Shown one piece after another: positions 7,884 to 15,913 of a stretch of 64,000 nucleotides of DNA. Source of the DNA: Halosolutus gelatinilyticus (GTDB taxonomy: Archaea; Halobacteriota; Halobacteria; Halobacteriales; Natrialbaceae). Both the position numbers and the translations under genes were made by a program. The DNA is taken from positions 3,162,001 to 3,226,000 of the forward strand of contig NZ_CP095491.1 in NCBI RefSeq assembly GCF_023028105.1, read 5' to 3'. The first letter of the stretch is position 1; the number at the start of each line of letters is the position of its first letter. The notes under the pieces were generated by a model that did no database searches, had not been told where the DNA came from, and saw only the letters and a program-made list of their open reading frames with translations.

Positions 7884-9285
7884 CGAGATCGCCCCCGTCG
7901 GCGGCCAGGGTGCCGGACTGCTCGCGCCTCGGCCTCGTTAACGGGACGCTCGCAGCGATCTCTTTCCTGTGACCTAATATCCCCTCCGGCCGGTTGTGCA
8001 TGAGCCAGACGAGTACGAGTCCCATGATAACCAGCTGAAGCTGTCTGAGGCTGTCGAGCGTGTACAACAGTAACGGAACGACGTCCGGTAGCTCCGCGAT
8101 CGCAGGGCCGAAACTAGGCGGCGCGCTGGGATCGCCGAGAGCGCTTTCGACGATATTTTTGAAGTAGCGCGGACCCTGATACAGGAACGCCGCGAAGATA
8201 GCGCCGCCGAGGACGCTCCCCGTGTTCGAGCCGGATCCGCCGATGATGAGGGCGATCCAGATGTAGAAGGTGATGCGCGGTCGGAACGTGTTCGGCGTTA
8301 CCGACCCCTGGGTGCCGAACCAGAGGATGCCTACGAGCCCCATCAGGGCGCAACCGACCATGAACGACTTGATCTTGAACTGATTCGTGTTTTTCCCCAG
8401 GGCGTTCGTGACGTCTTCGTCCTCGCGGATCGCCTTGAGCACTCGACCGAACGGCGAGTTCCCCGTTCGAACCAGAAGCGCGTAGAACCCGCCCATCACG
8501 ACGAGCAACAGTCCGGCGTAGACGAAGTTATCCACGACGGCTTTCGGGTTCGTAGTGATGACGAGCCCGGCGGTTTCGACGATCGCGCCGAGGTACACGT
8601 CCTCCCAGAGTACGTGTTCCTGTCCCAGTAAGAGATCGAACGGCCAACTGAGCCCTTTGATGAACAGTTCGAGCGGATCGCCGTAGTCGAGGATGATCCC
8701 GTCGCCGCCGCCGAGGCCGATCCTGTAGCCGCCGACGTCGGAGCCGCTGAACGTATCCGAAAGCAGGGTGAAGCGAACGATCTCCGACAGCGCGATGGTG
8801 ACGATCGCGAGGTAGTCGGCGCGCAGGCGCAACGCGGGAAGGGCCGCGATCAGGCCCATGAGCGCCGCGGCGAGCATGCCGCCGATGATACCGATCCAGA
8901 GGGGAAGTCCCAGCCCACCGACCTCCGCGGCGCTGGTGCCGGAACCGTAGACCGGTTTCGAGAGGATCGCGGTCACGTAGACGCCGGTCGCCATGAACGC
9001 GACGATCCCGATGTTGAACAGTCCGGTGTACCCCCACTGGAGGTTCAACGCGAGCGCCGCCATTCCGAAGACGGCGATCCAGAACGTGAGTTGGCCGATC
9101 TGATTCACGAGCCCGCGGAGGGGAAATCCGATGATGAGGCCGCCGATCAAGTAGACCACGTAGATCCCCAGTAACAGCGCCAGTAGCATGGCCGCGTCGT
9201 AGCCAAACAATCTGGAGACGTTTTGAGCGGCGCTCTGGCCGTATCCGGATTCGTCCGCGTCGGAACCGGAATCCGCATCGGTCAT
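7876..9285 (-). CDS. livM: branched-chain amino-acid ABC transporter permease LivM
   Basis: Starts at ATG 9285 (MTDADSGSDADESG), which overlaps the livH stop as ATGA; the frame stays open upstream but that part is antisense-like over livH. 469 aa with eight or more hydrophobic segments and the LivM core GYTGLFNIGIVAFMATGVYV and RLRADYLAIVTIALSEIVRF. It is longer than bacterial LivM, with extra extracytoplasmic loops in the middle (about residues 190-260) and a polar C-terminal tail. It forms the membrane channel with LivH. Confidence 0.93.
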   Translation of the reverse strand: MTDADSGSDADESGYGQSAAQNVSRLFGYDAAMLLALLLGIYVVYLIGGLIIGFPLRGLVNQIGQLTFWIAVFGMAALALNLQWGYTGLFNIGIVAFMATGVYVTAILSKPVYGSGTSAAEVGGLGLPLWIGIIGGMLAAALMGLIAALPALRLRADYLAIVTIALSEIVRFTLLSDTFSGSDVGGYRIGLGGGDGIILDYGDPLELFIKGLSWPFDLLLGQEHVLWEDVYLGAIVETAGLVITTNPKAVVDNFVYAGLLLVVMGGFYALLVRTGNSPFGRVLKAIREDEDVTNALGKNTNQFKIKSFMVGCALMGLVGILWFGTQGSVTPNTFRPRITFYIWIALIIGGSGSNTGSVLGGAIFAAFLYQGPRYFKNIVESALGDPSAPPSFGPAIAELPDVVPLLLYTLDSLRQLQLVIMGLVLVWLMHNRPEGILGHRKEIAASVPLTRPRREQSGTLAADGGDLDE

Positions 9286-10400
9286 GCTGTCGCCCTCCCG
9301 GAGAAGATGCCCTGCGGACGAACCACCAGGACGAGGATCATCACGACGAAGGCTGCCGCGCGGGCAAACCCGGACGGGATCCAGATGACCGCGGTCGAAG
9401 CTGTCACTCCGATGACCAGGCCCCCGAGGATCGCGCCGTAGATGGACCCGATACCGCCCAGAATCACGGCCGCGAAGATGAGCAACAGCAACAGCCAGCC
9501 GTCGTTGAACGCGATCGTCCCCTTCCAGAGGACGAACATGTACCCCGCGACGCCGGTGAGTCCGCCGCCGATTATCCAGGTCGAACGGATGACCCGCTCG
9601 GTCGGGATGCCGGTGATTCGCGCGAGGGATTCGTCGTCGGACATCGCCCGCATCGCCTTGCCGAGTTTCGTCCGCTGGAGTAACAGGTGAACGCCGAGCA
9701 TTAACCCGCCTGCGACGACGATGAGTGCCAGGTCGTGGGCGGTGAACTGAACCGTTCCGTCGACGATCTCCGGACGGGTTTGCGGTATCGATCCGATCGC
9801 CGTCGTTCCGCGAGTGTCCGAGCCGAAGACGAACAGCAGGAGGTACCTGAGCGCGAAGGCGACGCCGATACTCGTGATGAGCAGCGGAATCCCGCCGGCG
9901 TCGCGGATCGGCTTGAACCCGTATCGATCGACCCCGAGCGCGAGGACGATCGCGACCCCCCCGGCGACGATCAGGCCCGCGATCACGGCCAGCGGCGTTT
10001 CCGCGACGTTGATTCCGAGCGCGCCGCCGAATACGGAACCGCCGGAGCCGACGAGAGCGAGCGAGATCATGTCGGCTTCGGAGCCGAAGCCGCCGGCGAC
10101 GATGTAGGTCGCCGCCCATCCCGAGAACGCGCCCGCGGTGATGTAGTCACCGTGGGCGAAATTGGCGAAATTCAATATGCTGTAGGTCATCGAGAGGCCG
10201 ACGCCGGCGAGGCCGATGACCAAGCCTCGCATGAGACCGTCCCAGGTGAGCGCAACCAATCGAGCGACGGTGAGATCGCCGGTCGCGAGCTGGCGAACCA
10301 TGTCGACCAGTAACAGGACGGCGACGAAGACGAGGACGAGTGCCAGCGGTTGTTCGACGGCTATTCGCCGCACTCGATCGGGCGCGGTTTCTACGCTCAT
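9282..10400 (-). CDS. livH: branched-chain amino-acid ABC transporter permease LivH
   Basis: 372 aa, first gene of the livHMGF operon. It is a multi-spanning permease with the LivH signature GLAGVGLSMTYSILNFANFAHGDYITAGAF and the C-terminal GGIGSIYGAILGGLVIG. The ATG at 10400 is preceded by GGAGG at 10407-10411, a good Shine-Dalgarno site. Partner of LivM in the membrane; substrate class (Leu/Ile/Val, or a related amide or urea) is inferred from family only. Confidence 0.94.
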   Translation of the reverse strand: MSVETAPDRVRRIAVEQPLALVLVFVAVLLLVDMVRQLATGDLTVARLVALTWDGLMRGLVIGLAGVGLSMTYSILNFANFAHGDYITAGAFSGWAATYIVAGGFGSEADMISLALVGSGGSVFGGALGINVAETPLAVIAGLIVAGGVAIVLALGVDRYGFKPIRDAGGIPLLITSIGVAFALRYLLLFVFGSDTRGTTAIGSIPQTRPEIVDGTVQFTAHDLALIVVAGGLMLGVHLLLQRTKLGKAMRAMSDDESLARITGIPTERVIRSTWIIGGGLTGVAGYMFVLWKGTIAFNDGWLLLLLIFAAVILGGIGSIYGAILGGLVIGVTASTAVIWIPSGFARAAAFVVMILVLVVRPQGIFSGRATA

Positions 10401-10882
10401 ACAGTTCCTCCGGCCGAATTCGGCGCTCCCCCACCTGTTCGAATAGTGATGTTATGCAGATCAGTCAACCATACGAAAATTGTACGTTCGTCCGTACAAC
10501 GGAACCAATCGAAAACGTTCTCGGCCCGGTTTCGCAGTCGTATAGTCATATGTCCCACCCCCAGTACGAGCACTGCTGCACGTCAACTGTGCACATATCT
10601 GCCTTGACTGTTACACTGCGGGTAGATATAATTCACGCAATTCAAACCGAGTTACACATATCGGGAATCATAGACGGACGAGAGCCGGGGCGAGAACGGC
10701 CGATACGGGAGTTTGTCGAGTGTCTGCAAACGGCGCAATCGTCCGCCTCGACGCGCCGGAGAAGGCGTCAGTACTGGACTCGCGATCGGCCCCCTCACAC
10801 ATCGGCAGGCGTACGACCGATGACCGCGAGAAGGAAGCGGCCGAGTGAGCTCGACCGCTCGTTAGAAGCCAGCAGATGCCGT
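10401..10882. promoter_or_regulatory. 482-base regulatory gap upstream of livHMGF
   Basis: No protein gene is supported here; it lies between the divergent-side start of livH and the end of the SDR gene. It is A/T-rich at 10440-10680 compared with its surroundings and holds the perfect palindrome at 10480-10499. The long forward open frame covering it and the SDR gene has antisense composition and is not credible. Confidence 0.5.
10480..10499. promoter_or_regulatory. perfect 7-bp inverted repeat, candidate operator of livHMGF
   Basis: TTGTACG-TTCGTC-CGTACAA: 7-bp arms with a 6-base centre, 80-99 bases upstream of the livH start in the A/T-rich part of the gap. Its dyad symmetry and GTAC-containing half sites suit a dimeric regulator. 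Function is inferred from position only. Confidence 0.4.
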
Positions 10883-11605
10883 TTACGCCTCCCCGTAGAC
10901 CGGCACGGCGGCCCCGCTGGTCACCGACGCGCCGTCGCTACAGAGAAACGCCATCACGTCGGCGATGTCGCCGGGATCGACCCACGACTCGTGATCCGCG
11001 TCGGGCATCATCTCGCGGTTCGCCGGCGTGTCGATCACGCTCGGCATGACGCAGTTCGCGCGGACGGCGCCCCGGTTCTCCTCGGCCAGCGTTTCGGTCA
11101 GCAGCCGGATGCCGGCCTTGGTGATCCGGTAGGGGCCGTCGCCCTCACCTCCCGAAAGCGACGATCGGGCGCTGACGCCCACGATCGAGCCCTCCGACTC
11201 CTGAAGGTGCGGGAGCGAGTGCTTCGAGGCCAGAAACGCCGTCTTCAGGTTGATGTCGACGAGCATGTCGAACTCCGATACCGGGGTCTCCTCGATCGGA
11301 TCGCCGCCGCGCCAGGTTCCGGCGATGTTCAGCAGGTGGTCGATGCGGCCGTGTTCGTCGACGATCGTCGAGACGAGGTCGGAGACGTCGTCCTCGTCGG
11401 TCAGATCCGCTTCGTAGAAGTGGATTCCCTCATCCCGGTCGAGCAGACTGTCCTCGTCGTCGGGTGCGACGACGTCGACGGCGCACACCGTCGCGCCGGC
11501 CTCCCGGAACCGATCGACGGTCGCGCTCCCGAGAGCCCCGCTCGCGCCGGTGACGATCGCGACCGTGCCGTCGAAGTCGACGTCGTACGTTCTGGTCGGT
11601 GCCAT
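10883..11605 (-). CDS. short-chain dehydrogenase/reductase (SDR)
   Basis: 240 aa from ATG 11605 (MAPTRTYDVDFDG); an upstream ATG at 11635 would add 10 residues with less typical sequence. NAD(P)-binding motif TGASGALG (Ala replaces the usual second Gly), NIAG, and the catalytic YxxxK as YRITK, with Ser in the preceding ARSSLSG. A cytosolic Rossmann-fold oxidoreductase, probably of the FabG-like type. The substrate is unknown; no pathway partner is adjacent. Confidence 0.88.
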   Translation of the reverse strand: MAPTRTYDVDFDGTVAIVTGASGALGSATVDRFREAGATVCAVDVVAPDDEDSLLDRDEGIHFYEADLTDEDDVSDLVSTIVDEHGRIDHLLNIAGTWRGGDPIEETPVSEFDMLVDINLKTAFLASKHSLPHLQESEGSIVGVSARSSLSGGEGDGPYRITKAGIRLLTETLAEENRGAVRANCVMPSVIDTPANREMMPDADHESWVDPGDIADVMAFLCSDGASVTSGAAVPVYGEA

Positions 11606-11689
11606 ACGAAAAAGTGCGTCGTCCGGTGGGATCAATTTCGGGGTCGGTTTCCCGCTTCGAAATCGGGCGTGGCCGAGCCGCGCCGCTCG

Positions 11690-12148
11690 TCAGGAGGGAA
11701 CCGGCGGCAGTGCAGCCTCGTCGAACCAGAACCGCTCGACGGCGCTGGCGATCGAGACGAACGCGTCGGGATCGGTCGGCTTGGTGAGGTAGGCGTTCGC
11801 GCACTTCGCATAGCTCTCCCGGACGTCCTCCGTCGCTTCGGAACTCGTCAGCACGATGATCGGAATCGTCGCTACCGCCGGCTCCCCCTGGATCGCTTCG
11901 AGGAACTCGAAGCCGTCCATGCGGGGGAGGTTCAGATCCAGCAAGACGAGATCGGGGACCGCAGTCGACGGATTCGCGTGCCGCTCGGTGAGGAACTCGA
12001 GCGCTTCGTCGCCGTCGGTCGCGACATGAATGGTGGTCTCGGTCGGAACGGCGGCGAAAGCTTCCTGAGTGAGCCGAACGTCGCCCGGATTGTCCTCGAC
12101 GAGGAGAACGTGGACCTCGTCGGCCGGAGCGGAAGCCTCGTCGGTCAT
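11690..12148 (-). CDS. single-domain response regulator (Rcp1-like)
   Basis: 152 aa from ATG 12148 (MTDEASAPAD). It is a receiver domain only: acidic pair E18-D19, phospho-acceptor D71 in LLDLNLPRMDG, T101 and K123 in LTKP. It has the insertion-containing pattern of Rcp1-type regulators that act with phytochrome-like or other histidine kinases. It lacks an output domain, so it works by protein-protein contact or as a phosphate relay. No kinase gene is adjacent. Confidence 0.9.
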   Translation of the reverse strand: MTDEASAPADEVHVLLVEDNPGDVRLTQEAFAAVPTETTIHVATDGDEALEFLTERHANPSTAVPDLVLLDLNLPRMDGFEFLEAIQGEPAVATIPIIVLTSSEATEDVRESYAKCANAYLTKPTDPDAFVSIASAVERFWFDEAALPPVPS

Positions 12149-12341
12149 GACGAAGCACTTCCTCGAGGACACCACACGGTAAAACGTCTCATCTGGGGTA
12201 CCGTCTGATAGTTACCGGAAGTGCTTAACGCTGCATCCTATCCACTTTGGAACGACGGTCGTTTACGATTCCCGCTGGTCGGTCGACGAACGTGAAATCG
12301 GACGAGGAACTAATGCCGCTCGCGACCGTTGCTAGCGGCGA

Positions 12342-13001
12342 ATGCGACTGATCGCGCACCGCGGATTCGCGTCGATGGCACCCGAGAACACGATCGCCGC
12401 TCTCACGTCCGCTGCCGGCCGGGCCGACGCCGTGGAGTTCGACGTCCGCCGCTGCGGATCGGGCGAACTGGTCGTCATTCACGACGAGACGATCGACCGC
12501 GTCACGGGCGGGATCGGCACCGTTGCCGACACCGGTCTCGACGAACTCCGGACGTACACGGTCCTCGAATCCGGCGAGCGGGTTCCCACGCTCGAAGAGG
12601 TCCTCTCGGCCCTGCCGCCGGCCGTCGAGATCAACCTCGAGATGAAAGAGCTAGGGATCGCCGCGGACATCCTGGACGCGATCGAGGACGTCGAGAACCG
12701 GGTCGTCACGACGTCCTTTCTCGCGCCCGAACTGCGGACGGTCCGTGAGATCGATCCGAGCCAGCCCACGGGCCTGCTGGCCAGTCGCCACCTCGACGCG
12801 CCCGTCACGACCGCGGTGGAACTCGACTGCGACGTGATCGGCGCGAACTACTGGCGCTGTCTCACCACGCGACTCGTCCCCCGGGCGAAGTCGCTCGGCC
12901 TCGAAGTTCACTCGTGGTCGATCGAACGGCCCCTCACCGCCAAACTGCTCGAGCTGCGCGGCGTCGACTACGTGTCGGCCGATCGGCCGATCTGCGTTTG
13001 A
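12342..13001 (+). CDS. ugpQ: glycerophosphodiester phosphodiesterase
   Basis: 219 aa with the GDPD hallmarks HRGFASMAPENT (His6-Arg7), VEFDV and VIHDE near the N-terminus, EINLEMK in the middle and EVHSWSIE near the end, forming the metal-binding TIM barrel. It hydrolyses glycerophosphodiesters to glycerol phosphate and an alcohol. The length matches compact archaeal and bacterial cytosolic forms and there is no signal peptide. The gene is alone, divergent from the response regulator. Confidence 0.93.
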   Translation: MRLIAHRGFASMAPENTIAALTSAAGRADAVEFDVRRCGSGELVVIHDETIDRVTGGIGTVADTGLDELRTYTVLESGERVPTLEEVLSALPPAVEINLEMKELGIAADILDAIEDVENRVVTTSFLAPELRTVREIDPSQPTGLLASRHLDAPVTTAVELDCDVIGANYWRCLTTRLVPRAKSLGLEVHSWSIERPLTAKLLELRGVDYVSADRPICV

Positions 13002-13019
13002 GTCGCCGGTCTGTTGTGA

Positions 13020-13500
13020 GTTGCGTTCCCGCGTTCCGAACGCTGTGTCCGATCGATTTCGGGTGTGGACTGATCACTTCGGGATATCTCTGCAGGGTGG
13101 CTCCTTCGCCTTTTCAACGGAAACTACCACGACGAAAGCCCTCGGCGGGTCCGCGGTCGCTCAGACAGATATCCTCACTTCGTTCGGATAGTGCTGCCTG
13201 AGCGACTCCACTCCGACGCGACCCCGCCTCGTCCTTTCAATCCACCAGGTCTGACACTGTTCCTGCCCTCCCCCGAGTCACGCGGCACGGCTCGTAGATG
13301 TGCGGAGCCGCGTTCCTGGCCACGGCACGCTGGCGAGGGATCCGAGCGATTGCGAGGATCCCTCGCCGATTCGTGAGGGACGAGTGAGCGAGTGTGCGAG
13401 CGAACGAGTCGGCTGGGGAGGGCGAGGCTCGGGCGGGACTGAAAGGGGCCGCGTCGCCTGAGGACGGCGGGCGCAGCCCTTGCGAGTGCGACGAGCGAGG
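13020..13500. repeat. non-coding stretch rich in inverted repeats (haloarchaeal extragenic repeat type)
   Basis: About 600 bases after the phosphodiesterase gene (13002-13613) hold no credible gene. An outer imperfect dyad pairs the GCCCTCCCC/CCTTTCAATCC side (about 13230-13280) with the GGACTGAAAGG/GGGGAGGGC side (about 13415-13450). An inner perfect hairpin is at 13332-13367. The CTGCAGGGTGGCTCCTTCGCC segment (about 13092) and CGAGTGAGCGAGTG-type runs resemble sequences I have seen scattered in haloarchaeal intergenic regions; that recollection is not verified here. Confidence 0.45.
13332..13367. repeat. perfect 12-bp hairpin
   Basis: GGCGAGGGATCC (13332-13343) and its exact reverse complement GGATCCCTCGCC (13356-13367) enclose a 12-base loop. 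This is the tip of the larger dyad-rich stretch. It could form RNA or cruciform structure; no function is known. Confidence 0.6.
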
Positions 13501-13613
13501 GATCTGCAAGATGCGCAGCGTCTCGTAGAGTAAGGACCGCAGCCGACCGCCGGGAGGCGAGAACCGCAGCGAACCCTCCGACTCGAGCGTCGCGGGAGCT
13601 TTCGAGGGGATCT

Positions 13614-13621
13614 CTTAGCCT
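13614..13621. repeat. left target-site duplication, 8 bp
   Basis: CTTAGCCT directly abuts the left inverted repeat. The identical 8 bases follow the right inverted repeat at 14501-14508, which is the footprint of a transposition event. Confidence 0.8.
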
Positions 13622-14500
13622 GGCTTTGTTGAAACCCTCAAACGGTGATAGATTTTAGCAGCCGTGTTGAATACACAGCGCGAATGTCGCATGAGATATG
13701 GCTCGATTTGCGAAGGCGGTGATCGCCCAATGCAGAACAACTAATTAGCGGTCGGATGCCTCGAAATACTCCTCTCGTGAAATCGTGTATCTGTGAACGT
13801 CGGCTACGGTATCTGCCTGTGGATGCCAATTCCGCAAAAGCCCCTCGTATTGGCCGTCATACCATTCAACGTACCTTTCGATTGCTCGTCGAGACTTCTC
13901 GTTCCCGCCAACGTGGGCGGCAACAACGAGTTCGAGGTCGAGTCGGTCAAACGCGACAGAGAGGATGGCATCGGCTCGTTCACCTGAATACCCGCGCCCC
14001 CAAGATCGCTTGTCGAGGATGATACCGAGGCTGGCAGACCGTTTCTCCCAGTCGGGGTACAGGCCCGTCGTTCCAGCGATGGCACCTGCCCCGTCTTCGC
14101 CTTCCTTTGGTCGTATCACGTATTTTGCTGCCTCCCCATCGTTCCACAGTTGTTCTGCTTCGTCCACGTAGTCGTACGTCTCTTTCACCGTGTCGTGAGG
14201 GTTCGAATCCCAGTATTCGAACATTTCCGCAGTTTCGTCGCCATTGCCGTAGAACTCATGGAGAACAAATACATCGACAGTGTCGTGTGAAATTCGTTCG
14301 AGATGGAGGCGTTCCGTCTCGATGCGTTCAGGAAACATAGTGTACTATTCGTAGCCGTCAGTAATCATTGTTGAGTACGCAGATCTACTGAGCGGATAGT
14401 TCACCTGTTTCGGCGTGAAACAAACAATGCTGTCGTACTGAACCCATCCTCTGTATTCAGCAGACTGTTTGTATCAATCACGAAGGGTTTCAACAGAGCC
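13622..14500. mobile_element. 879-bp transposase-less insertion unit carrying an acetyltransferase gene
   Basis: The ends are inverted repeats: GGCTTTGTTGAAACCCT at 13622-13638 and, on the other strand, GGCTCTGTTGAAACCCT at 14484-14500 (16 of 17 identical). Both sides are flanked by the same 8-bp duplication CTTAGCCT. A subterminal TGAATACA motif occurs about 42-47 bases in from both ends. The only gene inside is the GNAT at 13745-14338; there is no transposase. Base composition inside is clearly poorer in G+C than the neighbours. Such units fit a mobile insertion cassette moved in trans by an IS with matching ends. The 8-bp duplication suits IS1595 or IS6 relatives; family assignment is inference. 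Confidence 0.85.
13745..14338 (-). CDS. GNAT family N-acetyltransferase (RimJ/RimL type), passenger of the insertion unit
   Basis: 197 aa opening MFPERIETERLHLERI, typical of the RimJ/RimL branch. The acetyl-CoA pyrophosphate loop is seen as KRSWGRGYSGERADAI (about 108-123) and the following strand/helix as LDLELVVAAHVGGNEKSRRAIE. It is complete and apparently intact. The substrate is unknown; relatives acetylate protein N-termini, amino sugars or drugs. It lies alone within the inverted-repeat unit, its codon use is less G+C-biased than its neighbours, and it was probably acquired by transfer. Confidence 0.88.
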   Translation of the reverse strand: MFPERIETERLHLERISHDTVDVFVLHEFYGNGDETAEMFEYWDSNPHDTVKETYDYVDEAEQLWNDGEAAKYVIRPKEGEDGAGAIAGTTGLYPDWEKRSASLGIILDKRSWGRGYSGERADAILSVAFDRLDLELVVAAHVGGNEKSRRAIERYVEWYDGQYEGLLRNWHPQADTVADVHRYTISREEYFEASDR

Positions 14501-14508
14501 CTTAGCCT
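14484..14508. repeat. right inverted repeat and right target-site duplication
   Basis: AGGGTTTCAACAGAGCC (14484-14500) is the reverse complement of the left end with one mismatch. It is followed immediately by CTTAGCCT (14501-14508), identical to the left copy. Confidence 0.8.
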
Positions 14509-14594
14509 GTAAAGTGGTCGTCGTGGCAGACGGAGCAAAATACGCGGTGCAAGACTCACACCCGAAATCGATCGGGCGGGAGCGATACCGACGC

Positions 14595-14993
14595 TCAGTC
14601 TCCGACGATCGTCGCCGACACCTCCCGCGTTCGCGGGCCGTCGCACTCGACCAGCAGGATCGATTGCCAGGTCCCGAGCGTGAGGTCGCCGTCGACGATC
14701 GGGATCGTCACGTCCGGCCCGAGCAGCGTGGCCCGGAGGTGCGAGTCAGCGTTGCCGTCGAGTTCGTCGTGGGCGTAACCCTCGTCGGGAACGAGATCGC
14801 GGAGGAACGACTCGATATCGCCGCGCAGCCGGGGTTCGTTCTCCTGGACGACGAGGCCAGCAGTCGTATGCCGGACGAACGCCGTGCACGTCCCCGACCG
14901 GAGCTCCGCCGGAACGGCGTCGGCGATCCGATCGGTCACGTCGACGGTCGTCAGTCGATCGTCCGTTTCGACGGTGAACGTGTTGCGTGTCAC
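14595..14993 (-). CDS. UPF0047 / YjbQ family protein
   Basis: 132 aa with all family marks: AFVRHTTAGLVVQENEP, DGNADSHLRATLLG and the C-terminal LGTWQSILLVECDGPRTREV. The conserved His, Asn and Glu residues of the beta-barrel active site are present. E. coli YjbQ has weak thiamine-phosphate synthase activity, but the true role of the family is not settled. It shares direction with the GNAT gene 65 bases upstream at 15059, so a small operon is possible. Confidence 0.93.
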   Translation of the reverse strand: MTRNTFTVETDDRLTTVDVTDRIADAVPAELRSGTCTAFVRHTTAGLVVQENEPRLRGDIESFLRDLVPDEGYAHDELDGNADSHLRATLLGPDVTIPIVDGDLTLGTWQSILLVECDGPRTREVSATIVGD

Positions 14994-15058
14994 GTTCGGG
15001 CGATCGGGGCGAACGACGAAGTTCGTTACGTCGGCGCGGCGTCGGTCGGGACCGGACG

Positions 15059-15505
15059 CTACAGGGACTTTCGCATACAGGTGGCCGTCGATGGGCAGAG
15101 TTCGGCGAACTCCGTCGTCTCCCGAATCGCCTCGGGCGCGTCGTCGCGATCGATCTCCCGGTAGCTACGAGCGACGAAGAACTCCACGGCGGTCATCGTG
15201 AGCAGGTACAGCGCCTCGACCCCGTCGCCGCGAGCCTCGGCCTCCAGTGCGTCGCACAGCGCCGTCCCGTATCCGGTTCCCCGGACCGATCGCTCGACGA
15301 CGACCGATCGGAGCAGTCCGTCGCTCCCGTCGCGTTCGATCCCGCCGACACCGATCGGATCCTCGTCGGCGTACCCGACGTAGAAACACTCGGGCTTCGA
15401 TCGGACGTCCCGCGACGGGAGGTCGTTCTCCTCCAGCAGGGACTCGAGGTACGATAGCCCTCTCCCGTCGTCGGCTCGGGTCAGTGATATCGGCGCGTCG
15501 GCCAT
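15059..15505 (-). CDS. GNAT acetyltransferase, ArsN2-like
   Basis: 148 aa. The GNAT core is LRSVVVERSVRGTGYGTALCDALE (acetyl-CoA loop RGTGYG, about residues 75-80). The end, PEAIRETTEFAELCPSTATCM, is the pattern of the ArsN2/arsenic N-acetyltransferase-like branch. There are no ars genes nearby, so a role in arsenic handling is not supported by context. The start MADAPISLTRAD is well placed. Confidence 0.8.
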   Translation of the reverse strand: MADAPISLTRADDGRGLSYLESLLEENDLPSRDVRSKPECFYVGYADEDPIGVGGIERDGSDGLLRSVVVERSVRGTGYGTALCDALEAEARGDGVEALYLLTMTAVEFFVARSYREIDRDDAPEAIRETTEFAELCPSTATCMRKSL

Positions 15506-15586
15506 ACGAGCCCTATCAGGTAGCAGGGCTAATACGTTTTCCAGCGTCGCACCGAGCGTCGTTCGACTCCGACGACGAACCGACCC

Positions 15587-15859
15587 TCACGGTAGCCGAC
15601 CGCGCGCCCACGCGGCCCGCTCGCGAACGTTCGAGTCCGGATCGTCCTCCGCGAGCACGTTTAACCGATCGGCCGCCTCGCCCGCTCGGCCGTGTCCGAG
15701 CGCGACGCACGCGCTGGCCCGGACGTGCGCGCTGTCGTCGTCGAGTCGTGCGAGTACCGACGGCAGGTCGAACGCGGCGGGTCCGCGACTCCGCTCGGCG
15801 GCTCCGCCCCCGTCCCCGTCCCTCGTGTCCGCTGTATATCGAATCGGCGATAAAAGCAT
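15587..15859 (-). CDS. small HEAT-repeat protein
   Basis: 90 aa. Residues 30-88 contain two HEAT-like helical pairs (LPSVLARLDDDSAHVRASACVALG and a following repeat ending SNVRERAAWARGR). The N-terminal third is low complexity. It is probably a small protein-binding scaffold. It could be a fragment of a longer HEAT protein, but no extension is found. Confidence 0.6.
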   Translation of the reverse strand: MLLSPIRYTADTRDGDGGGAAERSRGPAAFDLPSVLARLDDDSAHVRASACVALGHGRAGEAADRLNVLAEDDPDSNVRERAAWARGRLP

Positions 15860-15913
15860 TTTGACAGTTTTCTGCGCGAATTTCAGGAAGAAACGGACGT
15901 TAGGCGAGCCGAT

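Noticed and set aside
10340-12208. Forward open frame of 622 codons over the liv promoter, SDR and response regulator
   Set aside because: Antisense shadow of two well-supported genes on the other strand; no family pattern.
13622-13744. Left arm of the mobile unit as a transposase fragment
   Set aside because: Translated in all frames it shows no DDE or HUH-type motif; only end repeats and a subterminal motif are visible.
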